DNA of 64,000 nt from Capilliphycus robustus (GCF_034932365.1 NZ_JAYGHR010000014.1:1-64000); one strand, 5' to 3'. Numbered from the stretch's first letter, positions 27,228-36,821 are shown. Translations and numbers: made by a program. Notes: generated by a model not told the origin, from the letters alone.

Positions 27228-29270
27228 ATGACAATTGACGAAGTGATACAGGTGCTTAATGCTACCCTGTCGGAATCTTTAACCTCTCTCCAAGAACTCA
27301 TACTCCGTCAAGCATGGGAGGGAAAAACCTATACAGTAATTGCCAAGGATGCCTTTTACGGAGCCGAACGAATTCGGAAAGTTGCAGCCCGATTATGGTT
27401 ATTACTGAGTGAAACTTGGGGAGAACCCATCAACAAAACCAGTTTTCGTCAAATATTGGAGTCTCGTTCCTTGACCCTCGCTCAACAGCAGTTGCTCCAG
27501 AACCCATCGGACTTTTCGGTAACAAACATTGTAGAATTTCCCAATCGTCCTTTACTGCACAATTCTAGCTTTTATATTCCTCGACCTCCGATTGAGGAAC
27601 TTGCTTATGGGGAAATGATTCAACCGGGTAGTTTAATCCGCATCAGAGCGCCCCATAAAATGGGAAAAAGCTCTCTGATTTTTTATCTACTGGCTCAAGC
27701 GGAAGTGGAAAATTACCAGAGTGTGATTATCGACTTTCAACAAGCGGATCGGGTGATTTTTAGCGATCTCAATAAATTCTTGCGTTGGTTGAGTATGAAT
27801 GTCACGCGAGAATTAAACTTAGAGTCAAGGATCGATGAATATTGGGATGAAGAAATGGGGAGCAAAGTGAGCTGCACAAGCTATTTTCAAGGCTATATTT
27901 TGACTCAAATTCAGTCTCCAATTGTTCTGGCTTTTACCGAAGTGGATCGGGTGTTTGAATTCCCCGAAATAGCCGGAGAATTTTTTCCGTTGTTGCGATT
28001 TTGGCATGAACAAGCTCGCAAGGTCAATATTTGGCAAAAACTGCGGTTGATTGTTACCTATTCTACAGAAATTTACCTGCCGCTCAAACTGCATCAATCG
28101 CCGTTTAATGTGGGTTTACCTTTAACATTACCCCCCTTTACCCCTCAGCAAGTTCAACAACTGGCTGAACAATATGAATTGACTTGGATGGGGAATACTC
28201 AAATTGAACAACTGATGAATATGGTCGGAGGACATCCTTATTTAATTCAGCTTGCATTTTATCATTTGACCTTTCCTGAACATCCTCTCAATCAAAGATC
28301 AACTTGGCAATCGGCTGACCCCATTTCCGAGAATGAAACCTCTGATCATCCTCAAAATCGCTTGCAAAAATTGTTAGAACAAGCCTCAACAGAAGCCGGA
28401 ATTTATAATGATTATCTGCGTCGTTTGCTGGCGATAATTCAAGCCGAACCTCAATTAAAAGCTGCACTTCAAAAGATAGTGGCAAGCGAGATCGGTGTAA
28501 CGATTGAGTCTATTTTAGCCCATCAATTAGAGAGTTTAGGATTGGTGAATTTAGAAGGCGATCGCGTTCAGATTTGCTGTGCATTGTACCGTCTGTATTT
28601 GACCAAACAACTTTTACCCACCTACGGGGAAACTCCCCTCTCGAATTTTATCCCACCTGCTGATATAAGTAAGATTGAAGAATCTTCGGATTCTGAACAG
28701 TTAAAAAAAGAGAATCTAGAGTTACAACAGTTATGTAATTTAGACGAGTTGACACAATTGGCAAATCAACGTTACTTCAATAGCTATCTTCAAATGGAAT
28801 GGCAACGTGCCTCTCGAGATCAAACAAACCTATCCTTTATCTTATGTGATATTGACTATTTCAAAATCTATAATACAATTTACGGCTACTCAGCCGGGGA
28901 TGATTGTTTGCGGCAAATTGCTAGAGCAATTCGAGAATGTGTTAACCGTCCAGATGATGTTGTTGCTCGTTATGGTGGAGAAGAATTTTCTATTTTGCTA
29001 CCTCGAACTGATTTGTCTGGGGCGGTTTGTGTGGCTGAAAGAATCCGTGAAAAGGTAAAATCTTTAGCGATTGAAATTAAGAGTCAGAAGTTTGGTGGTT
29101 TTCCAGAAGAGTTTGTCACGGTGAGTTTGGGTGTATCTAATACGATTCCCAATGCAGAAGAAAATTATAGAGCCATTGTACAGGCAACTGAACGAGCATT
29201 GTATCAATCCAAGAGAAAGGGGCGCAATCGAGTCACTGTTAGTCAGTTTCAAGCGAGTACAGTCAGTTAG
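27228..29270 (+). CDS. VMAP-type HTH / AAA-like ATPase / GGDEF diguanylate cyclase fusion
   Basis: A 680-residue protein. Residues 1-85 match the HTH-like N-terminus found on cyanobacterial vWA-MoxR-associated and STAND proteins (LILRQAWEGKTYTVIAKD). Residues 105-450 are an AAA_35-like ATPase, with Walker A APHKMGKSS and a Walker-B-like SPIVLAFTEVDRV. Residues 505-675 are a GGDEF domain with active-site GGEEF (583-587) and an upstream RPDD that fits the RxxD inhibitory site. It should make cyclic di-GMP. There is no classical sensor domain; the ATPase may gate the cyclase. Likely paired with the next gene, 37 bp downstream. Confidence 0.87.
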   Translation: MTIDEVIQVLNATLSESLTSLQELILRQAWEGKTYTVIAKDAFYGAERIRKVAARLWLLLSETWGEPINKTSFRQILESRSLTLAQQQLLQNPSDFSVTNIVEFPNRPLLHNSSFYIPRPPIEELAYGEMIQPGSLIRIRAPHKMGKSSLIFYLLAQAEVENYQSVIIDFQQADRVIFSDLNKFLRWLSMNVTRELNLESRIDEYWDEEMGSKVSCTSYFQGYILTQIQSPIVLAFTEVDRVFEFPEIAGEFFPLLRFWHEQARKVNIWQKLRLIVTYSTEIYLPLKLHQSPFNVGLPLTLPPFTPQQVQQLAEQYELTWMGNTQIEQLMNMVGGHPYLIQLAFYHLTFPEHPLNQRSTWQSADPISENETSDHPQNRLQKLLEQASTEAGIYNDYLRRLLAIIQAEPQLKAALQKIVASEIGVTIESILAHQLESLGLVNLEGDRVQICCALYRLYLTKQLLPTYGETPLSNFIPPADISKIEESSDSEQLKKENLELQQLCNLDELTQLANQRYFNSYLQMEWQRASRDQTNLSFILCDIDYFKIYNTIYGYSAGDDCLRQIARAIRECVNRPDDVVARYGGEEFSILLPRTDLSGAVCVAERIREKVKSLAIEIKSQKFGGFPEEFVTVSLGVSNTIPNAEENYRAIVQATERALYQSKRKGRNRVTVSQFQASTVS

Positions 29271-29307
29271 ACTGTTTAATATTAACGAAAAAACCGGGTG
29301 GGTGCTA

Positions 29308-30486
29308 ATGTTTTTCTCTAAGTATCAAGTCGGTGGAAGTCTTAAAAGTGACGATCCCAGCTATGTTATCCGTGCCGCAGACAGACAACTTTATACCGCT
29401 CTCAAGTGCGGAAAATTTTGTTCTGTTTTTGAAGCTCGTCAGATGGGAAAGTCATCTTTATTAGTGAGAATGAAGCGAAATCTAGAAGCAGAAGGGTTTT
29501 GTTGTATCTCTTTAGATATGAGCAGTATTTCGGGTGAACAAAAACAGGATGAAAGCTGGTATAAATGCTTGTTATTTCAAATTTTAATCGAGTTAGACTT
29601 AATTAAAACAATTCAGTTTCATACTTGGTGGGAAAAATATAAAACCCTAACTCCGATTCAGCGATTTCATCAGTTTATCCGAGAAATTATTACCATTTAT
29701 TTACCTCAAAAAAAACTATTGTTTTTAATCGATGAAGTAGACAGTCTTCTGCGTTTACCGTTTTCTTTAGATAATTTTTTCAGCTTGATTCGACTCTACT
29801 ACGATCAACGAACGATTGCTCCTGAATACAACCGTCTGATTTTTGCTGTATTTGGCGTAGTGACACCCTCAGATTTAGTCACAGATATCCTTGAGAGTCC
29901 TTTTTCGATTGGTACATCTATCGAACTTCAAGGGTTTAAAAGCACAGAAATTCAACCGCTCATCAAAGGATTAGAAGGAAAAGTGTCTCAGCCTGAAACG
30001 GTACTAAAAGAAATTCTCTTTTGGACAGGCGGACAACCTTTTTTAACCCAAAAAATTTGTCAGATTCTTTGGAAAATAAGTCTACAAAACCCTAATAAAA
30101 TACTTACTATTCCCCAGGGAAAAGAAAGATTATGGATTGAAAATATTGTGCAGTCTTATCTTATAAGATCCTGGGAAATCAAAGATGAACCTGAACATTT
30201 ACGAACGATAAAAAATCGACTAATTTACAATCCAAAGCAAACTCAAACTCTCCTCAAAATTTATCAGAAAATCCTACAGGGTTTAAACATTGAAGTTGAT
30301 GATAGTCGGGAACAGACTGAACTTTTATTAAGCGGGTTAGTGGCTAAACAGGAAGGATTACTAAAAGTTAAAAATCCTATTTATCGCCAGGTCTTTAACC
30401 TAAAATGGGTTGAACAACAACTGACTCATTCTCAAGACTTAGAACTCCAATCTGTTCTCAATAAATCAAGCTTTTCTTCCAGTTGA
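29308..30486 (+). CDS. AAA-like (AAA_35) ATPase
   Basis: A 392-residue protein from the ATG at 29308; the longer frame from 29131 overlaps the upstream gene. It opens with YQVGGSLKSDDPSYVIRAADRQLYTAL and has Walker A EARQMGKSSLLVRM, and LLFLIDEVDSLLRLPF as Walker B. Family members usually carry C-terminal WD40, TPR or CHASE2 domains; this one ends after the ATPase core, with a helical tail. Its relation to the preceding GGDEF fusion suggests a common module. Its last 55 bp overlap the 3' end of the convergent pyruvyl transferase gene. Confidence 0.82.
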   Translation: MFFSKYQVGGSLKSDDPSYVIRAADRQLYTALKCGKFCSVFEARQMGKSSLLVRMKRNLEAEGFCCISLDMSSISGEQKQDESWYKCLLFQILIELDLIKTIQFHTWWEKYKTLTPIQRFHQFIREIITIYLPQKKLLFLIDEVDSLLRLPFSLDNFFSLIRLYYDQRTIAPEYNRLIFAVFGVVTPSDLVTDILESPFSIGTSIELQGFKSTEIQPLIKGLEGKVSQPETVLKEILFWTGGQPFLTQKICQILWKISLQNPNKILTIPQGKERLWIENIVQSYLIRSWEIKDEPEHLRTIKNRLIYNPKQTQTLLKIYQKILQGLNIEVDDSREQTELLLSGLVAKQEGLLKVKNPIYRQVFNLKWVEQQLTHSQDLELQSVLNKSSFSSS

Positions 30487-31355
30487 ACTGTTAAGCGTTC
30501 AAGTTTTGCATCTGAACTAAGTTGTTGTCGTCCCGTTTCAGCAATTTTTAGCAGTTGTATTCCATAAAGTTGTTCTTGTTCTTGCCAAATTTGACTCAAG
30601 TTTGGAAATTGCAGGAAACTATTTTTCCAATGAATTAAAGCTGGAAATGTTGAACGAATTCCCCGGGCATATTTGGGATAATATTTCACCAAGGGAGAAA
30701 GAGAATAAGGAGAGTATTTTACACCCATTGAAGAACACCAATCTTGCCATTTAAAGGCTAGAATTCTCGGACTGGTAATCATCGGAATCCAAGGCACCCT
30801 AAAAGTATCAGCAATAATTGCACCGTGCATCGCTTCAGCCAGTAAAACCTCTGTTTGGCTAATACTAGAGAAAACCTGATCAACAGAGGCGCGAGGATCA
30901 ATATAATGAAAGCCAATTTGTTCACAAATCCGTTGCCAGATTTCCCCCGCAAAAGTGGCATGATGAATGTGCGGCATATAGGAATAACGATAACTTTTTT
31001 GTAAGGAAGGTTGATATAAACGTCTTGTTAAAATGGCACCATCTGTAATTGCTAAATCGGTTGATAAGCCTAATTTTTTTGCCGATAATTTTCCTCTAAC
31101 ACAGTAAACTTGCCAATTTTTATCTAACGTTTTTAAAGGCTGTTCATAACCCACACCTGTACTAAAAATAATGAACTGTTTGGCTTGGGGTATTCGTTGA
31201 GGTAATAGTTGATTTAGTAAGGTTCCAATACCGATAAACGTCGTTGTTTCGTCTTCATCAAAAAATCCGGGTAGGAGTTGGGGCCATAACCAGTTATTCA
31301 GTTGATCTCCAAAATTACTAGCTCTATCTTTTCGCTGATAATAAAATAGTTTCAT
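30432..31355 (-). CDS. Polysaccharide pyruvyl transferase family protein
   Basis: A 307-residue protein with family landmarks: MKLFYYQRKDRASNFGDQLN at the start, GIGTLLN, a central ITDGA segment and LLAEAMHGAIIADTFRVPW. Such enzymes add pyruvyl ketals to exopolysaccharide sugars. The start overlaps the stop of the upstream glycosyltransferase by 4 bp (ATGA), so the genes are coupled. The 3' end runs 55 bp into the convergent ATPase gene. Confidence 0.85.
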   Translation of the reverse strand: MKLFYYQRKDRASNFGDQLNNWLWPQLLPGFFDEDETTTFIGIGTLLNQLLPQRIPQAKQFIIFSTGVGYEQPLKTLDKNWQVYCVRGKLSAKKLGLSTDLAITDGAILTRRLYQPSLQKSYRYSYMPHIHHATFAGEIWQRICEQIGFHYIDPRASVDQVFSSISQTEVLLAEAMHGAIIADTFRVPWIPMITSPRILAFKWQDWCSSMGVKYSPYSLSPLVKYYPKYARGIRSTFPALIHWKNSFLQFPNLSQIWQEQEQLYGIQLLKIAETGRQQLSSDAKLERLTVQLEEKLDLLRTDWSSKS

Positions 31356-32383
31356 CGTTTAATATTTAATGCTAAAGATGCAATTTTAGACTGTCCTCGA
31401 TGAATAAACCAAGATAAATAACGAGTTTCGAGAATCATATTTTGAACTCGACGAGGTTTTGAACACCAATCTTCAAAAGCAGGAATGGCAATTTCTGTGA
31501 GAAAGTAACGCCACTTTTTGGTAATTCGTTCAGGATGAATTTTTTGTGCTTGTAATTGACCCTTTTCAACTATGTTTTGACGAAAGTTACTATCAGATTT
31601 CAATTTTTTTAAAGCGGAAATCAACTCATTCATCGAAGTCACTTCTAAATAATTTAAGTTCGGTTTTCCCTCAGTTTGATAGGCTGACTCATACCCTAAA
31701 ATAGCAGGAACACCCGCTAACCAAGCATTAAAAAGTTTCGTTGCAGGTTTATTGGTATATTGATTTCCTTTTCCAAAACTACGAATAGCAACCACAGCGT
31801 CAACTTGACTGTAGTCATTCCAACGATTATCAATTTTTTCATAATCTGCCCAGTGATTTTGATTAATAATTGGACACCAATTTAAGCCGAGTTTCTCAAG
31901 TTTATTTTGCCATTCAATACTAGAAAGTTCAGGTGTTAGATTTTTGATGTGTCCAAAAAAAACAATATTTTTAAATGTTTCTCCTCGTTGATGATCCCGA
32001 GGAATTAATCCCGGTTGTGTCCAATGAGGGATATAATATCTGGAGTTTATTGTTGATGCTTCTTGAGGATTTTGTACCACATGAAGTTGAGCGTAGGGAT
32101 AGGAATTTGATTCAGCTTTGATACAAATAAAAAGTAAATTATTTTGAGGTTTTAGTGATTTGTGAATCGATAAACAGTTGCGATGAACGATCACAATTCC
32201 AGACTGAGGTAATTCATCAACTAATTGACAAGGAAAACCATCCGCTTTTAAACGAAGATAAGTTTGCAATGTCCAAGCATAAATTCCTAGACAAAATCCA
32301 GCCCAATTTTCATTGATATTTTGAGGAAACTGTTTAGGGAATAAATCACGAGGTATGTAAAAATAGATGCTCGGTTTTTGCAT
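31352..32383 (-). CDS. Glycosyltransferase-like protein (GT-B type, exopolysaccharide)
   Basis: A 343-residue protein. The N-terminal half has Rossmann-like strands (QSGIVIVHRNCLS, LLFICIKAES). The C-terminal half has a donor-binding-like segment (NKPATKLFNAWLAGVPAILGYESAY) typical of GT-B transferases. The donor sugar cannot be inferred. It lies 4 bp downstream of the HpsE-like gene and overlaps the pyruvyl transferase gene, so all three form one operon. Confidence 0.72.
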   Translation of the reverse strand: MQKPSIYFYIPRDLFPKQFPQNINENWAGFCLGIYAWTLQTYLRLKADGFPCQLVDELPQSGIVIVHRNCLSIHKSLKPQNNLLFICIKAESNSYPYAQLHVVQNPQEASTINSRYYIPHWTQPGLIPRDHQRGETFKNIVFFGHIKNLTPELSSIEWQNKLEKLGLNWCPIINQNHWADYEKIDNRWNDYSQVDAVVAIRSFGKGNQYTNKPATKLFNAWLAGVPAILGYESAYQTEGKPNLNYLEVTSMNELISALKKLKSDSNFRQNIVEKGQLQAQKIHPERITKKWRYFLTEIAIPAFEDWCSKPRRVQNMILETRYLSWFIHRGQSKIASLALNIKR

Positions 32384-32387
32384 AAAT

Positions 32388-33344
32388 TTATGATACTTTT
32401 CTCACAAAAAAATAATAAAAGGGACTCATTAAGCTACTCCAAAAAAATTCTAATTCACAACGAGCTACTAAATCTGTATTGATAATTTTGCGATAAGCCC
32501 AGTAATGAACGATAAATTTACGAAGATCGTTCAAAAGATAAATAACCGTAAAAAAAGGCTTTTTCCAAGCTGGAAGTTGCAGCATTCGAGTGTAATAGCG
32601 ACTCAAACCAATTCCCCGTAAAAGTTTGACGAGATAAGATTGTTGTAAACGATTATTAGGAATATGATGATCAACTTTCATCTGGGGATTGTGCCAAATT
32701 TCCCAACTTTTTTTTCTAAAATAAGACAGAATTTCAATATCTTCGCCTTTATTTTGTAAAGACTGTGCTGATACTCCGGTGAAAAAAGGTTTTTCAGGTA
32801 CGCAGTCTAACCAAACTTGTTTACGAATCACTAAACCCGCACCGGGCGGAAATAACCAACGTTCTAATAAGTCATAACGAAAGGCTTCTTCTCCCCGATT
32901 AATAATCGCTAAAAAGCAAGCAATTCGATGAAAGTTTTGCGGGGGGTTCGCCTCATATAACGCTTGAATTTGACTGCCATAGGCTCCCGCTTTAGGATGC
33001 AATTGAGCAAACGAATAAGCTGAGTTAACCCAATCATTACGAGGTAAGTTATCATCATCTAGAAAGCCAATTAAAGGGCTTTGTGCTTCCTTAATCGCTA
33101 GACGTCGAGCAAATGTAATTCCTTGTTGCCGTTCAAAGCAGTATCTAATTTTAGGAGAATTTTGGGAAGATTCTGATTGATACTTGCGAACCACTTTTTC
33201 AGTATTATCTGTGCTATTATTATCAATAACTAAAATTTCCCAAACGAGAGGTTTGGTTGTTTCTTGAGCAAGCAGACGATCTAGAACTTGAGGTAAACGA
33301 TGTTCTCCGTTATAAGTGCAGATTACCACTGTGAAGTCAAGCAT
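32388..33344 (-). CDS. hpsE: Family 2 glycosyltransferase, HpsE-like
   Basis: A 318-residue GT2 enzyme. MLDFTVVICTYNGEHRLPQVLDRL, VIDNNSTDNTE and a DDDN motif (LIGFLDDDNLPRNDW) form the GT-A nucleotide-sugar site. GEDIEILSYFRKKSW is the acceptor-side motif. Overall pattern matches HpsE of hormogonium polysaccharide synthesis, which supports gliding motility in filamentous cyanobacteria. The C-terminal region has hydrophobic stretches that may attach to the membrane. First gene of a three-gene operon; it starts with an ATG at 33344. Confidence 0.8.
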   Translation of the reverse strand: MLDFTVVICTYNGEHRLPQVLDRLLAQETTKPLVWEILVIDNNSTDNTEKVVRKYQSESSQNSPKIRYCFERQQGITFARRLAIKEAQSPLIGFLDDDNLPRNDWVNSAYSFAQLHPKAGAYGSQIQALYEANPPQNFHRIACFLAIINRGEEAFRYDLLERWLFPPGAGLVIRKQVWLDCVPEKPFFTGVSAQSLQNKGEDIEILSYFRKKSWEIWHNPQMKVDHHIPNNRLQQSYLVKLLRGIGLSRYYTRMLQLPAWKKPFFTVIYLLNDLRKFIVHYWAYRKIINTDLVARCELEFFWSSLMSPFYYFFVRKVS

Positions 33345-33659
33345 AAGATTCTAAAATCACATCAATAATTTTGCTTGGTGTTGATTGTTTCATACCATAA
33401 ATTTTTACTGAATGCAATATCAAGATGTCAAGGTATTATTTTTTGAGCATTATCTTCTGTAAAACTTATAGGGTATAGGTTAAGCAGGTATTAAGAAGTA
33501 AAAGAGAAAGCGTCACTTTTACCAAAGATTTACATTTATTTTATATACAGGGGGTTTATTTAAAACGATTGGGGTTCGTTTAACCGTTCATCTAAAATTT
33601 ATGTCTAGCAAGCCAGACACTTGCGCTAGCGAAATTAATTTACAATAGTTTTCAAGCCA
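33345..33659. other. Divergent promoter region, no gene
   Basis: A/T-rich 315-bp gap between the divergent hpsE-like and DUF790 genes. Promoter-like elements include tatagggtat (33469-33478). No structured RNA or repeat was seen. Confidence 0.35.
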
Positions 33660-34877
33660 ATGTTACCCAGTGATTTATTAAGTTATCGCCAACTAGGAGA
33701 AACCCTAATTCCCCTGCATCTCAAAATAGACTCCCAAAATTTAGATGTTGCAAATCAGGTAATTTCCTGTTTTCAAGACTCCGTAAATTCCACACAGGGA
33801 GAACTCAACCAACGTCTCAGTGAATTTGAAGGAGATAGCCCAAATTATCGCATAAAACGAGGACTTGCTCATTTACTGAAAAGTGGTTTTTGTACGTTTG
33901 AAATTATCAGTCCACTCGAACCTGTTGAGTTGCGAGAACAGGTTTTTACCTTAGCCGCTCAAACCATCCCTAGTCCTGAAAATACAGAAAAAACCCTAGA
34001 AAAACTGGCTTTAACTTTATCTCAAACACTCAAACGAGAAGTAGTTTTAGATGAAATTAGAGCGGGTTTATATGCCGATTTACAAGAAAATAAAATTCTA
34101 ACTCAGTTTGATACTCCGACTCCAGAAGCCTTGTTACATCGCTATAATTTATCTCAAGTTCAGGGAATTTTTTATCGAGCGAGTGACATTCAAATTAACG
34201 CTTATCGAAATGATCCCGGCGAATATAAACTCTTATTTCGCTATCTAAAATTATTTCAAGTTATGACTTATATTGAAGGAGATGCAGAACATGGTTTTAC
34301 GCTCACTTTAGACGGGCCAACCAGTTTATTTAAACCCAGTACCCGTTATGGTTTAGCCTTAGCTAAAATGATTCCTGCTTTACTTCATGTGACTCGATGG
34401 AGTCTCAAAGCGACTTTACAACAGCGTGATCCTTATAGTCGAGTCTTGCGTACAGGTTATTTTAGCCTGAATTCTGATTGTGATTTAGTCAGTCATTATC
34501 CACCAGGAAAGCCCTATGATAGTCTGTTAGAAGAGTCTTTTGCAACTCGTTGGAAATCACTCAAAACAGACTGGAAACTTGAACGAGAAGTTGATCTAAT
34601 TCCCCTTCCTGGAAGTGTAATGATTCCTGATTTTCGTTTAGTTCATCCCGATGGACGGGTCTTTTTATTAGAAATTGTCGGGTATTGGCGTCCTGAATAT
34701 TTACAAAAGAAATTTTATCAAGTTCGTCATTCTGACTGTGATAATTTAGTCTTAGCGATTTCCGAACGTTTAAACCTAGAAAAAGCGGGAGTTAAACTGA
34801 ATAATATTCCCGCTCGGATTGTTTGGTTTAAAGATAAGTTATCTCCTAAAAGCGTTTTAGAAGTGATTGAAAGTTAA
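33660..34877 (+). CDS. DUF790 (Bax1-like) nuclease
   Basis: A 405-residue protein with the DUF790 pattern: MLPSDLLSYRQLGETLIP at the N-terminus and a PD-(D/E)XK-like nuclease core at the C-terminus (MIPDFRLVHPDGRVFLLEIVGYWRPEYL). In archaea the homologue Bax1 works with the XPB helicase in DNA repair. Bacterial homologues often sit beside an XPB-like helicase gene; none is adjacent here. Acts on DNA in the cytosol. Confidence 0.82.
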   Translation: MLPSDLLSYRQLGETLIPLHLKIDSQNLDVANQVISCFQDSVNSTQGELNQRLSEFEGDSPNYRIKRGLAHLLKSGFCTFEIISPLEPVELREQVFTLAAQTIPSPENTEKTLEKLALTLSQTLKREVVLDEIRAGLYADLQENKILTQFDTPTPEALLHRYNLSQVQGIFYRASDIQINAYRNDPGEYKLLFRYLKLFQVMTYIEGDAEHGFTLTLDGPTSLFKPSTRYGLALAKMIPALLHVTRWSLKATLQQRDPYSRVLRTGYFSLNSDCDLVSHYPPGKPYDSLLEESFATRWKSLKTDWKLEREVDLIPLPGSVMIPDFRLVHPDGRVFLLEIVGYWRPEYLQKKFYQVRHSDCDNLVLAISERLNLEKAGVKLNNIPARIVWFKDKLSPKSVLEVIES

Positions 34878-34894
34878 GGAAAAATGGATAAATT

Positions 34895-34925
34895 CACCAC
34901 GAAGAAACAAAGACACAAAGAGTTG
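34895..34925. repeat. caccacgaagaaacaaagac repeat copy
   Basis: Same family as the pair at 12366-12501, followed by a partly inverted cttgtggtattttctgtgtc stretch up to 34948. Confidence 0.5.
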
Positions 34926-34944
34926 CTTGTGGTATTTTCTGTGT

Positions 34945-35184
34945 CTAAGAGTTTGTGTTTGACTTCTTATTTTTTGGCGGAACGGGGTCATATCCGCCGG
35001 GGTGAAACGGATGACAACGCAAAATTCGTCGAATGGCTAACCAACCGCCTTGCATCACCCCAAATCGTTCAACAGCCTGCATCGCATAGACTGAACAAGT
35101 GGGGTGATATCGACAAGAGGGGGGTAACAAGGGTGAGATAAACATCTTGTATCCCCGAATTAATCCTATTACGATTTTTTTCAT
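34945..35184 (-). CDS. yidD: Membrane protein insertion efficiency factor YidD
   Basis: A 79-residue protein with the conserved YidD core: IRGYKMFISPLLPPSCRYHPTCSVYAMQA and ILRCHPFHPGGYDPVP, including the three conserved Cys. YidD assists YidC-dependent insertion of membrane proteins. Normally it lies near rpmH-rnpA-yidC; here it is instead 13 bp downstream of an M20 peptidase gene. Confidence 0.93.
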   Translation of the reverse strand: MKKIVIGLIRGYKMFISPLLPPSCRYHPTCSVYAMQAVERFGVMQGGWLAIRRILRCHPFHPGGYDPVPPKNKKSNTNS

Positions 35185-35197
35185 GGTTTAGTCGTTT

Positions 35198-36409
35198 TTA
35201 ATGACAAAATTTTTCGACACAACGGACAAATATTTCGACGCCCATTCCTAATGCTGTTTCATCGAAATCAAATCGGGGATGATGATGAGGGTAGGCTAAA
35301 TCTTTCTCAGGGTTTGCTGAACCTAAAAAGAAATAGCAACCGGGAATTTCTTGCAGGAAAAATGCCATATCTTCCCCGCCCATTGTTTGACAGTCGGGAA
35401 CAATTCCGAGTGGGGTTTCGATAACGGTTTCTGCGACACTTTTGACTAAATCTGCCATCTGACTATCATTAATTACAGGCGGATAAAAGGAGTAATAATT
35501 CAAGTCATAACTCGCCCCTTGACCCTGACAAATTCCAGCGATAATATCTTCGATGCGTTTGCCAAAAAATCCCGCATATTTGGGGTTAAAATATCGCACG
35601 GTTCCGGTCATTTTTGCCGAGTCTGCAATCACGTTATTCGCGTGTCCGGCATGAAATGAACCGACTGTAACAACTGCGGCATCTAACGGGTCAACATTGC
35701 GACCTACAATGGTTTGTAAAGCGTTAACAATTTGGGAAGCAACTACAATTGAATCAACGGTTTGATGAGGCATAGCGCCATGTCCGCCTTTGCCTTGAAT
35801 GGTGCATTCAAACAGTTCTACGGCTGCCATTAATGCACCACTTCTCACTCCGACTGTTCCTAATGGTAAATTATTCCATAAATGCAACCCAATAATCCCA
35901 TCAACATCAGGATTTTTTAACACTCCTGCTTCAACCATCGGTTTAGCGCCGCCGGGGCCTTCTTCTGCGGGTTGAAAGATGATTTTAACAATTCCTTTGA
36001 AGTCTTGGCGATGATGGGCTAAATAATAAGCTGTTCCTAATGCAATTGCCGTGTGTCCGTCATGTCCGCAAGCGTGCATGATTCCATCATGTTGGGACTT
36101 ATAAGACACTTGATTTTGTTCTTGAATAGGTAAGGCATCTATATCCGCCCGAATCGCTAAAACAGGCCCCGGTTGACCACTATTTATTGTTGCGACGATT
36201 CCGGTTTTGGCAATTTCAGTTTGATGTTCGATTCCCCAACTTTTTAATTTTTCAGAAATAAATTCTGCGGTTAACTGTTCTTTAAACCCAAGTTCAGGAC
36301 GTTGATGAAGACGGCGCCGCCATTCGACTAATTGGGGTTGCAGATTGCGAATCTCTAATCGCAGTTGAGAGAGGTTAACGCTATTGCGGATGGGAACAGT
36401 TGAAACCAT
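35198..36409 (-). CDS. M20 family amidohydrolase (N-acyl-amino acid type)
   Basis: A 403-residue metal-dependent amidohydrolase. Metal-ligand motifs are MHACGHDGHTAIALG (Cys, His, Asp) and QPAEEGPGGA. The dimerisation domain starts at GGHGAMPHQTVDSIV, and the C-terminal ligand His lies in YPHHHPRFDFDE. It resembles N-acyl-L-amino acid amidohydrolase or hippurate hydrolase; IAA-amino acid hydrolase is an alternative name for close relatives. The substrate is not determinable. Co-directional with yidD. Confidence 0.9.
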   Translation of the reverse strand: MVSTVPIRNSVNLSQLRLEIRNLQPQLVEWRRRLHQRPELGFKEQLTAEFISEKLKSWGIEHQTEIAKTGIVATINSGQPGPVLAIRADIDALPIQEQNQVSYKSQHDGIMHACGHDGHTAIALGTAYYLAHHRQDFKGIVKIIFQPAEEGPGGAKPMVEAGVLKNPDVDGIIGLHLWNNLPLGTVGVRSGALMAAVELFECTIQGKGGHGAMPHQTVDSIVVASQIVNALQTIVGRNVDPLDAAVVTVGSFHAGHANNVIADSAKMTGTVRYFNPKYAGFFGKRIEDIIAGICQGQGASYDLNYYSFYPPVINDSQMADLVKSVAETVIETPLGIVPDCQTMGGEDMAFFLQEIPGCYFFLGSANPEKDLAYPHHHPRFDFDETALGMGVEIFVRCVEKFCH

Positions 36410-36542
36410 AGAGCTTTAGGAGTGAGAGTTATTACAGCTAATCACATGAGCTTTTATTATAACCGTTCTCACGTCTCGATGTTAATGTTGAATTTCTCCC
36501 CTCTCAGGGCATAAGAGGGGGAACTCCTACCAAATACAATGA

Positions 36543-36821
36543 TTAATTCCCAGAAACTTCAATATTGATGGTTTGTTTTCCAGGATTTTCAGCCGCAATT
36601 TCGGCTTCAGCTTCGGCGACTGTATCTTGCCAAAGTTCTCCCACTTCGGCTAAGGTTTTTTGTCCGTTATGATAGAGTTTAACGCCGCTTTTAATACTCG
36701 CTTTCGCAACCGTTTTGGCAACCGGAAGTAACAGGGGAACTAAGACTAATGCCCCGACTCCAACTGCTGCTGTTGTCAGTGAAGTTTGTTTGAAGGTTCT
36801 TAATAGATGAAGATGTGCCAT
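36543..36821 (-). CDS. DUF5132 protein, copy 1 (PacL-like small membrane protein)
   Basis: A 92-residue protein from the ATG at 36821, preceded by a gagg ribosome site; the frame is open to 36845 without better support. One membrane segment (GVGALVLVPLLLPVAKTVAK) is followed by an amphipathic Ala/Glu-rich tail (AEVGELWQDTVAEAEAEIAAE). This design recalls mycobacterial PacL (DUF1490) proteins, which act as chaperone-like partners of metal P-type ATPases. It lies 45 bp downstream of the HMA-like gene, in one operon. Two paralogues occur at 42244 and 42848. Confidence 0.75.
   Translation of the reverse strand: MAHLHLLRTFKQTSLTTAAVGVGALVLVPLLLPVAKTVAKASIKSGVKLYHNGQKTLAEVGELWQDTVAEAEAEIAAENPGKQTINIEVSGN

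Noticed and set aside
34884..35141. 85-codon plus-strand frame after the DUF790 gene
   Set aside because: It overlaps yidD on the other strand and starts in a dispersed repeat; yidD is clearly the real gene.
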